This document shows, one piece after another, positions 1-4,141 of a stretch of DNA of 8,066 nucleotides; positions within the stretch are counted from its first letter, which is position 1; each line of letters begins with the position of its first letter. Below the pieces are notes generated by a model, which worked only from the letters and a program-made list of their open reading frames with translations, did not search any database and was not told the DNA's origin. Source of the stretch: Clostridiales bacterium (GTDB lineage: Bacteria > Bacillota > Clostridia > Saccharofermentanales > DTU023); assembly GCA_004556455.1 (NCBI GenBank), contig SFGY01000053.1:1-8066 (forward strand), given 5' to 3'. The translations under genes and the position numbers were made by a program.

Positions 1-7
1 GTAAAAG

Positions 8-20
8 CAGTAGTAAATTC
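8..20 (+). promoter_or_regulatory. DR2-like Int arm-binding site near the element end
   Basis: The 13 bases CAGTAGTAAATTC match 12 of 13 positions of the DR2 oligonucleotide used in the Tn916 Int N-domain/DNA complex (GAGTAGTAAATTC, recalled from memory). The core GTAGTA (10-15) is repeated in inverted form as TACTAC at 25-30, nine bases away and directly beside the int stop codon. DR2 sites lie just inside Tn916-family ends next to int, so the element end should be at or a short distance beyond base 1. The element-chromosome junction itself cannot be seen. Confidence 0.55.
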
Positions 21-30
21 TGCGTACTAC

Positions 31-966
31 TTATGCCGCCTTGGTTTCCTCGGCGCTTTCCGCCGCAGGCTCCGGCTTGGCCTCTGCGGTGGTTTTTGCC
101 TTGGCTTGCAGCCGTTCCATTTCCTCCTGTGCGGAATGGAAAGTAGCGTGGGCGTAATAGTTCAGCGTCATTACGATGTTGGCGTGTCCCATGATGTACT
201 GCAATGCCTTGGGGTTCATGCCCGCGTTTGCCATTCTGGTACAGAATGTATGCCGCATGGTGTGCGGCGTCATCACATCGGGCAGCGGCTCCTTGTGGCA
301 CTTGTTGTACTTCTTGGCAAGGCACTTGAACATGGCGTCATAGTTGACGGCGGTTTTGGGCAGGCCGTCCCGGTTCAGGAACAGGAAGTCCTTATAACCG
401 TCAACCTCAATGCACCTGCCGTCCCTGCGTTTCTTCAACACGCGCTCAAACGCTTCATAGGCGGCTGCGCTCATAGGCACTTGACGGAATCCGCTTTCTG
501 TTTTTGGCGCTTCGATATAGTAGCCGTCCTCGGTGCTTCTCAAAAGCTGGTGGTCTACATTCACAAAGCGCTTTTCAAAATTCAGGTCGGCGGGCGTCAG
601 GCCGCAGAGTTCGGAAATACGAAGCCCGGTTTCCAGCAGGATCACCACCTCGTCATAATACTTGGCATAGACGGGATCGTTCTGCATGAAGTCCAAAAGC
701 TCGTTTTCCTGTGTAGGGGTAAGCGGCACCTTTGGTACGGTATCGTCGTTGATAACCTCATTGATCGGGAAGTCAAAGGGATTCTTGCGGAGGCAGTCGT
801 CCTGTACGGCCATATAAAAGATGGCTTTTAAGGAACGCTTGCTGTTGCAGATGGTGTTGTAAGCAACGCCTTTTTCCTGCATACGCAAGGCCCATTCTTT
901 CGCGTCGGACAGCTTCACGCTGTCAATGCTGGCCGCGCCCAGCTTATCTTCGGACAGAAGTTTCAT
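31..966 (-). CDS. int: Tn916-type tyrosine recombinase, core-binding and catalytic fragment (split int)
   Basis: This is the larger piece of a Tn916/Tn1549-type integrase, which cuts and joins the ICE ends during excision and integration. Counting from a TTG at 969, the catalytic set is complete: R117 (TGLRISE), K156 (EAPKTESG), H236-x-x-R239 (PHTMRHTF), H262 (MGHANI) and nucleophile Y272, the second Tyr of NYYAHATF. The SAM-like core-binding domain covers roughly residues 10-75. The N-terminal arm-binding domain is missing and lies in the adjacent ORF at 966-1277 in another frame. I chose the ATG at 964-966, which overlaps the upstream TGA as TGATG, so translational coupling is possible; its own ribosome site is poor. 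About 11 linker residues expected from Tn916 Int (recalled from memory) are absent, pointing to a deletion near 31 nt. The C-terminal tail is longer than in Tn916 and rich in Ala, Glu and Lys. It may be a pseudogene or one half of a two-chain enzyme. Confidence 0.85.
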   Translation of the reverse strand: MKLLSEDKLGAASIDSVKLSDAKEWALRMQEKGVAYNTICNSKRSLKAIFYMAVQDDCLRKNPFDFPINEVINDDTVPKVPLTPTQENELLDFMQNDPVYAKYYDEVVILLETGLRISELCGLTPADLNFEKRFVNVDHQLLRSTEDGYYIEAPKTESGFRQVPMSAAAYEAFERVLKKRRDGRCIEVDGYKDFLFLNRDGLPKTAVNYDAMFKCLAKKYNKCHKEPLPDVMTPHTMRHTFCTRMANAGMNPKALQYIMGHANIVMTLNYYAHATFHSAQEEMERLQAKAKTTAEAKPEPAAESAEETKAA

Positions 967-1277
967 CAACCATTCCCGCGCTGCCGGGTGTACTTTTCAT
1001 AAAGCTGGCACACGGTCATTTTCTTGCCGATGGTGTCGATCCCGTCGTCAAGGTCTTTCTGTATCTGCTTGATTTTCTCGCGCAGGGAAAGACAGGGCCG
1101 CTTCCCGGCAGGTACTTTGTCGGTGGGTACTAACTTCCATGAGTAAACAAACTGGGGTTCTCCAAAGGTGTCAATGTATTTGTAAGCGTATCTTCCATCT
1201 GATCGCTGGCTCTCTCCAGACTTCAAAAGGCGGCCTTTGTTGTCCCGTCTTTTTTCATCTCGTTCTTTTCTTGGCAT
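966..1277 (-). CDS. int: Tn916-type integrase, N-terminal arm-binding domain fragment (split int)
   Basis: This 103-residue ORF matches the start of Tn916 Int, including RRDNKGRLLKSGESQ, GRYAYKYIDTFGEPQFVYSWKL and the VPAGKR and KKMTVCQLYEKY stretches. In Tn916 the first 70 or so residues form a three-stranded sheet that binds the DR2 arm sites near the element ends. Translation starts at ATG 1275-1277, with AAGGAG nine bases upstream. It ends at TGA 966-968 just after YTRQRGNG, where a full-length integrase would continue through a linker into the core-binding domain. That domain follows directly in another frame at 31-966. The break therefore separates arm binding from catalysis. A DR2-like site is still present at 8-20, so its binding target persists. 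Inactivation by a recent deletion is the simplest explanation; a natural two-polypeptide integrase is less likely but testable. Confidence 0.85.
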   Translation of the reverse strand: MPRKERDEKRRDNKGRLLKSGESQRSDGRYAYKYIDTFGEPQFVYSWKLVPTDKVPAGKRPCLSLREKIKQIQKDLDDGIDTIGKKMTVCQLYEKYTRQRGNG

Positions 1278-1307
1278 TTCGTCATGCTCCTTTCCATGAC
1301 GGAAAGA

Positions 1308-1347
1308 GCCTTGACACGCTTATAACCTATTATAACACGCGCAAGGC
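1308..1347 (-). promoter_or_regulatory. Putative int promoter inside an imperfect 18-bp inverted repeat
   Basis: Between xis and int, the arms GCCTTG...TTATAA (1308-1325) and TTATAA...CAAGGC (1330-1347) form an inverted repeat around a CCTA loop, with 12 of 18 positions paired. On the minus strand the repeat contains an extended -10, TGTTATAAT, whose TATAAT is at 1329-1334. A weak -35 (GTGAAA, 1352-1357) lies exactly 17 bases upstream, over the xis stop codon. Transcription would begin about 45 bases before the int ATG. The palindrome covers the -10, so it could be an operator. A weak terminator between xis and int is the alternative. Confidence 0.4.
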
Positions 1348-1356
1348 CCTTTTTCA

Positions 1357-1560
1357 CTATATTGTGTCAAGGGAATCAATAATTTTTTCAAACTGCTTCC
1401 GTTTGATCTGGATGCGGTTGCCGTTTAAGATCACCCAGCCAGCGGTGGGGTTTTCCTCGGCAAGCCGACGCAGTTTGTTTTCCCCAATCCGAAAATATTT
1501 AGACGCTTCCTCAATGGTGAGCGTGTATTTTTCCCAAATAGGCACATCGTTATTACTCAT
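1357..1560 (-). CDS. xis: Excisionase Xis, Tn916 family
   Basis: This 67-residue protein is the directionality factor that bends the ICE ends and pushes Int toward excision. The sequence is almost entirely of the Tn916 Xis type: PIWEKYTLTIEEASKYFRIG, then ENKLRRLAEENP, NGNRIQIKRKQFEKIID. The winged-helix DNA-binding fold has its recognition helix around residues 20-35 and a basic wing (NGNRIQIKRK) near residues 46-56. I chose the ATG at 1558-1560 rather than the longer in-frame extension to 1638, because it gives the family's usual length of 67 residues and has an AAAGGGGG ribosome site seven bases upstream. It is transcribed just before int on the same strand, with a putative int promoter overlapping its stop codon. 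No damage is visible, so loss of mobility, if any, would come from int. Confidence 0.95.
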   Translation of the reverse strand: MSNNDVPIWEKYTLTIEEASKYFRIGENKLRRLAEENPTAGWVILNGNRIQIKRKQFEKIIDSLDTI

Positions 1561-1993
1561 AACATGGCCCCCTTTCTTTTCAAAACAAAAGTTATTTGTT
1601 GTGAAAGTGGGCAGAAAATAACGGACGGCTGCTGGCACAGCTCCACGGGAATCTCACCCCCGCGTGGTTCTCACGCGGCCCTGCTCGTTGCCTGCGACGC
1701 TTCAAACGCTCGGACTACGACGGCAAGGGAGTATCATTGTCCTGTCTGCGCGTCGTCGCCCGCAGGCTGCCACACCTACTTTACGGCCCGGTAAAATCGC
1801 TCCGCTTACCCCAATGAGGGAAAGCCTCTTGGCGCACCTGCCGCCCGGCTCGGCACAGACAGAATGTATCCGTCTGCCCTATGACGCGCCGCCATTGTCC
1901 TGCGGGCGTATTTGTCAAGGAGCAAAGGGGCCGCCGGGAAACAGGCAGGCGGGGAAAGGGAAAGCCGCCTGTCTATGGCCGGGGCCTTAACCG
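1561..1993. other. Gene-free GC-rich stretch between orf8-like gene and xis, with hairpins
   Basis: I see no convincing gene in these 433 bases; the longest minus-strand reading with a start is about 29 codons and has a badly spaced ribosome site. The stretch contains a perfect 7-bp hairpin, CCGCGTG (1660-1666) with CACGCGG (1672-1678). It also holds a 10-bp stem with one G-T pair, AGGCAGGCGG (1943-1952) with CCGCCTGTCT (1965-1974). CATTGTCCTG occurs twice, at 1735-1744 and 1893-1902. Neither hairpin is followed by a T run. On the minus strand TTGACA lies at about 1914-1919, but no good -10 follows at the right spacing. Tn916 carries the small orf10 in this interval; nothing resembling a gene is found here. 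Related ICEs seem to have a similar GC-rich non-coding stretch here, but that is recollection only. Confidence 0.5.
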
Positions 1994-2236
1994 TCAGTCG
2001 CCAATGGGACTAACGATGGAATGGATCAGCTTGATTTGCAATCGGCGCTTCATATACTCGTCAATGCAGATATGAGGCTGGCCGCTGCCGTCATAGAGCG
2101 TCCGGGTACACAGCTTATTGATATAGCCGTCGTAATGCTGCAAGACACGCTCCACAGCTTCGGCGTTACCGGCGCAGGCCGCGTCGATCACAAAATCAGG
2201 CAGAGGGCTTTTGCCCTTGTAACTGGATTGCTTCAT
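1994..2236 (-). CDS. Orf8-like ICE regulatory protein (HTH_16 type helix-turn-helix)
   Basis: This 80-residue protein resembles Tn916 Orf8 and the HTH_16 family of conjugative transposon regulators. The family signature is visible: LPDFVIDAACAGNAEAVERVLQHYDGYINKLCTR (residues 12-45, mostly helical), then a GQPHICIDEYMKRRLQIKLIHSI segment. In Tn916, Orf8 acts together with the sigma-like Orf7 to raise expression of transfer and recombination genes. The ATG at 2234-2236 has its ribosome site, GGAGGGAGG, inside the last codons of the upstream sigma-like gene, whose stop is only six bases away, so the two are translationally linked in one operon. No cysteine pairs or membrane segments are present. 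The exact DNA or protein partner is not deducible here. Confidence 0.85.
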   Translation of the reverse strand: MKQSSYKGKSPLPDFVIDAACAGNAEAVERVLQHYDGYINKLCTRTLYDGSGQPHICIDEYMKRRLQIKLIHSIVSPIGD

Positions 2237-2242
2237 CCGCGT

Positions 2243-2674
2243 TTAACCTCCCTCCGGCATGAACGCCATCAATTTTATACGCAAGTCTTTCAGGGTGCTT
2301 GTCCTGTGGCGCTGGACTGCGCTGCGGGACATTCCCATCAGGCGGCCAATTTCTTCGTCAGTCAAATCCAGAACAAAGCGGAGAATCAAAATACTCTGCT
2401 CGTCTTTTGGCAGGCTGGCAAATGCTTCGGCCACAAGCTCGTTGTCGATATGTAGGTCATAACCATGCGAACTGAATGTAAAGCTGTCGCAGGAATACCG
2501 ATCTACGGTCGAGAGCTTGTCCCAATCAGCCGGGGAAACAGCGTCCAGCGACACTTCACGGTCGCGGCGGCACTTCATTTCCCGCAGATAATCTATTGCC
2601 TCATGGTACAGAACCAGCTTGCAATAGCGGTCAAACTGGCCCCATTCACCGTATTTGCGGGGGATCGCTTCCAT
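2243..2674 (-). CDS. Sigma-70-like ICE regulator (Tn916 Orf7 type)
   Basis: This 143-residue protein is of the Tn916 Orf7 type, a small sigma-factor-like activator of the element's own genes. Its C-terminal half is sigma region 4: LVAEAFASLPKDEQSILILRF (about 80-100), then the helix-turn-helix DLTDEEIGRLMGMSRSAVQRHR (about 103-124). The N-terminal part (FDRYCKLVLYHEAIDYLREMKCRRDREVSLDAV) corresponds to the weakly conserved region of Orf7-like proteins and lacks a clear region 2, so its promoter-melting ability is uncertain. The ATG at 2672-2674 is preceded by an AGGGGG site at suitable spacing and by an in-frame stop, which fixes the start. The Orf8-like gene follows six bases later. Upstream lies the hairpin-rich leader that may control this operon. 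Confidence 0.88.
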   Translation of the reverse strand: MEAIPRKYGEWGQFDRYCKLVLYHEAIDYLREMKCRRDREVSLDAVSPADWDKLSTVDRYSCDSFTFSSHGYDLHIDNELVAEAFASLPKDEQSILILRFVLDLTDEEIGRLMGMSRSAVQRHRTSTLKDLRIKLMAFMPEGG

Positions 2675-2822
2675 CTTCTCACCCCCTTTCTATGGGGGAT
2701 GTGGTGGTTCTCTCCCTTTCCGCCAATAGAGCGAATGGAATCTCTCTGGCTGCCCGCTAAACGCCTCCTTTTTTCACTTTTTTGAAATTTCTTTTTGCGC
2801 CGGATAGCAGGCCGCAGGAAAT

Positions 2823-2862
2823 AACAAAATTCGCCCGGCAGGTCAAAGACCCACAGGGCGAA
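2823..2862 (-). terminator. Terminator/attenuator-like hairpin before the sigma-like gene
   Basis: On the minus strand TTCGCCC (2856-2862) pairs with GGGCGAA (2830-2836), enclosing an inner GGTC-TTT-GACC stem. The structure is followed by TTTTGTT. It lies between the possible leader ORF and the sigma-like gene, where it could act as an attenuator. The internal loop makes it weaker than the terminator at 4098-4128. Confidence 0.5.
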
Positions 2863-2885
2863 ACAGAAAGCAATATGTTCTTTTC

Positions 2886-2993
2886 CTACATGGTATAGTG
2901 CATACTCATAGCCGCTTGTCCCCGATGGCGGGGACAGGCTTTTTTTGACAGGTTTATCCCTGTCGGATTCTGTCGATATGGTTTACATTGCAT
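2886..2993 (-). CDS. Possible 35-residue leader peptide upstream of the sigma-like gene
   Basis: A 35-codon ORF starts at ATG 2991-2993 and stops at TAG 2886-2888. Its peptide begins MQCKPYRQ, contains LSKKACPRHRGQ and ends MSMHYTM; it is basic and has no membrane segment. The ribosome site AGGAGG lies eight bases before the ATG in the loop of a perfect hairpin (2990-3020) whose 3' arm includes the start codon, so initiation could be structure-dependent. Two hairpins fall inside the coding region and a terminator-like hairpin follows about 23 bases after the stop, the usual layout of a translated attenuator. I do not recognise the peptide. It may be a fortuitous ORF. Confidence 0.35.
   Translation of the reverse strand: MQCKPYRQNPTGINLSKKACPRHRGQAAMSMHYTM
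2914..2946 (+). terminator. Strong plus-strand Rho-independent terminator structure
   Basis: GCTTGTCCCCG (2914-2924) pairs with CGGGGACAGGC (2929-2939), an 11-bp stem with one G-T pair and an ATGG loop, followed directly by seven Ts (2940-2946). It is a textbook terminator in the plus direction, yet no plus-strand gene precedes it. It could stop antisense transcripts entering from the int end. On the minus strand the same hairpin falls inside the possible leader ORF. Confidence 0.6.
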
Positions 2994-3020
2994 GGCGGCT
3001 CCCTCCTAAAGCCGCCATGC
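2990..3020 (-). promoter_or_regulatory. Hairpin presenting a Shine-Dalgarno in its loop
   Basis: GCATGGCGGC (2990-2999) and GCCGCCATGC (3011-3020) form a perfect 10-bp stem. On the minus strand the 11-base loop reads TTTAGGAGGGA and contains a full ribosome site, while the downstream arm holds the ATG of the possible leader ORF. Opening of the stem would be needed for initiation. Confidence 0.5.
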
Positions 3021-3045
3021 CAGAACACGGTGCAGGGGTCGTCGA

Positions 3046-3087
3046 AGCAAACAGAAACGGCGGCCTTGATCTACTCAAAACCGCCGT
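3046..3087 (-). terminator. Possible weak terminator after the tandem-receiver gene
   Basis: On the minus strand ACGGCGG (3081-3087) pairs with CCGCCGT (3057-3063), with an inner TTGA/TCAA stem. The hairpin is followed by the T-rich TTCTGTTTGC. The interrupted stem and broken T tract suggest partial termination, which could allow read-through toward the ICE regulatory genes. Confidence 0.35.
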
Positions 3088-3184
3088 ATCAGCTATGTAG
3101 GTTTGCATGGGAAATGATCTGCCTGCCAGCGGTTTTTTTCTTTTCCCCGCTTTGGAGGCAGATGTTTGAATATGGTATCTCGCT

Positions 3185-3955
3185 TCATTCCACAAAGAAC
3201 AGAACCCGCCGGATCAGCTCCGGGATATTCACCGGGGCGGTGATATAGTCATTCACGCCCTCATGCCGGTATTCATATTCCGTGGCAAGATCGTTGTTCT
3301 CGGTGAGGATAAAGAACGGAAGAAGCCGGACAGGGGGATTCTTCATTTGGAACATCCCCGCCACCCGCCGCAGCGTATGAAACAGCTCCATTGCTGTGCC
3401 GTCCGGCAGTTCCACATCACACAAGATCAGTTCTATTTCCTTATCCTCAAAAATCCGGCGCTTGGCCTCTCCAATCAAGGAAACCAAAATCAGGTCAAAG
3501 CCCTTTTGCAGCATAGCCGCCCGCAGCACTCCGGCGCTGGTATCTTCCGCATGGACAAAGAGCAGCTTGTGAAAAGTTGGGGCAGTTTCGCCGGATAACT
3601 GCCGGTAAGCGTATTCCACCAGCTTATCTTGCAGCAACAGACCTTTCATTTTGTCCATGCACAGCGTCGCGCCCCGGCGCATAGCTTCCTGTTCGTAGTC
3701 CTCCTTATCATGGCAGGACGCCAGAATAAAAGGCAGCTCCTTGTCTGCGGCCCGCACCTCGTCCAGAAAATCCATGCCGGAACCGTCCGGCAAGTCAAGA
3801 TCACAGCAGACCACCAGGGGCATTTCCTCTTGGATGGCGGCCCTTGCTTCTTTCAGCGTGGAAGCCGTTTTTACTGGGTAGCCCCGGTGCTGTAAGTATT
3901 TTTGCAGACACCATGTATAGGTGTCGCTGTCGTCAATCAGCAGTATCTTTTTCAT
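3185..3955 (-). CDS. Tandem receiver-domain response regulator without output domain
   Basis: This 256-residue protein consists of two CheY-like receiver domains and nothing else. Receiver 1 (about 3-118) has the acidic pair D8-D9, acceptor D52 (VVCCDLDLPDGSG), S80 and K102. Receiver 2 (about 130-250) has E137-D138, acceptor D180 (LILCDVELPDGTAME) and T218, but the conserved Lys is replaced by A240 (NDYITAPVN). No DNA-binding or enzymatic domain follows. It may act as a phosphate sink, a relay partner or a protein-interaction switch for the histidine kinase system at the right edge; this is inference. The ATG at 3953-3955 follows GGGGGTGAGG. It has its own promoter region, nearly identical in design to that of the transporter operon, so the two sets are probably co-regulated. 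Confidence 0.85.
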   Translation of the reverse strand: MKKILLIDDSDTYTWCLQKYLQHRGYPVKTASTLKEARAAIQEEMPLVVCCDLDLPDGSGMDFLDEVRAADKELPFILASCHDKEDYEQEAMRRGATLCMDKMKGLLLQDKLVEYAYRQLSGETAPTFHKLLFVHAEDTSAGVLRAAMLQKGFDLILVSLIGEAKRRIFEDKEIELILCDVELPDGTAMELFHTLRRVAGMFQMKNPPVRLLPFFILTENNDLATEYEYRHEGVNDYITAPVNIPELIRRVLFFVE

Positions 3956-3975
3956 GTGTCCTCACCCCCAATATT

Positions 3976-4080
3976 GATTTACCACAAGCATAAACTACAA
4001 ATGTTACATAAATGTCCGAGGCGGCCATATTTTTAGCCAAAAACAGGCTGAATTGTTACAAAGCTCGGACATTTCAAAAA
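3976..4080 (-). promoter_or_regulatory. Promoter/operator array of the tandem-receiver gene
   Basis: The tandem boxes AAATGT at 3999-4004 and 4010-4015 lie 11 bp apart, one helical turn, as is typical of OmpR-family regulators. On the minus strand the first reads ACATTT and is 17 bases from a weak -10, TAAATC (3976-3981), so it takes the -35 position. Upstream, TGTTACA (4054-4060) joins CTCGGACATTT (4064-4074), which forms a perfect 11-bp inverted repeat with AAATGTCCGAG (4010-4020). The block 4054-4080 matches 7576-7602 at 26 of 27 bases. GCGGCC (4021-4026) is also shared. An alternative -10, TATGCT, lies at 3988-3993. Confidence 0.6.
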
Positions 4081-4097
4081 TTTTTTGAGAAATGATG

Positions 4098-4128
4098 AAA
4101 AAAAGCGGAGCAGCACACGCCGCTCCGC
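4098..4128 (-). terminator. Rho-independent terminator of the ABC transporter operon
   Basis: On the minus strand GCGGAGC (4122-4128) pairs with GCTCCGC (4105-4111); inner pairs extend the stem to about 10 bp with a GTGT loop. Seven Ts follow at once (complement of 4098-4104). It lies 13 bases after the permease stop and closes the operon before the receiver-gene promoter begins. Confidence 0.85.
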
Positions 4129-4141
4129 CGATCCCATATGG

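Larger units (their letters stand above)
2675..3184 (-). promoter_or_regulatory. Hairpin-rich, attenuator-like leader upstream of the sigma/Orf8 operon
   Basis: These 510 bases hold no sizeable gene. In minus-strand order there is a long stem (3117-3163: ATCTGCC/GGCAGAT outside, AGCGG/CCGCT inside), a terminator-like hairpin (3057-3087), a perfect 10-bp stem whose loop carries a Shine-Dalgarno (2990-3020), a 35-codon ORF (2886-2993), two GACAGG/CCTGTC-type hairpins within that ORF that could exchange partners (2947-2964 and 2914-2939), and a second terminator-like hairpin (2823-2862). Translation-sensitive attenuation of the downstream sigma-like gene would fit this arrangement, but it is an inference. 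I found no convincing -35/-10 pair here, so the RNA may come from the upstream receiver-protein promoter. Confidence 0.45.

Noticed and set aside
106..831. Long plus-strand ORF of 241 codons opposite int
   Set aside because: It is antisense to the conserved integrase catalytic domain and matches no known family pattern.
960..975. Programmed -1 frameshift producing full-length Int
   Set aside because: There is no slippery heptamer at the AAT-GGT-TGA site, and conserved linker residues appear to be missing, which a frameshift would not restore.
1626..1638. Thirteen-base match on the minus strand (GTGCCAGCAGCCG) to the conserved 16S rRNA 530 loop
   Set aside because: The flanking bases do not continue the 16S sequence, so it is a chance match rather than an rRNA fragment.
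2932..2950. A-rich slippery-like run with adjacent hairpin inside the possible leader ORF
   Set aside because: The hairpin begins directly after the run, too close for classical -1 frameshifting, and no useful alternative frame follows.
3117..3163. Long stem-loop after the receiver gene as a terminator
   Set aside because: The stem is interrupted, the T-rich part is in the loop on the plus strand, and no T run follows on the minus strand.
2983..3195. Minus-strand ORF of 70 codons overlapping the end of the receiver gene
   Set aside because: It opens with a TTG inside the receiver gene, has no ribosome site, and its composition is Pro/Ser/Ala-rich like out-of-frame sequence. Its internal 41-codon version also lacks a ribosome site.
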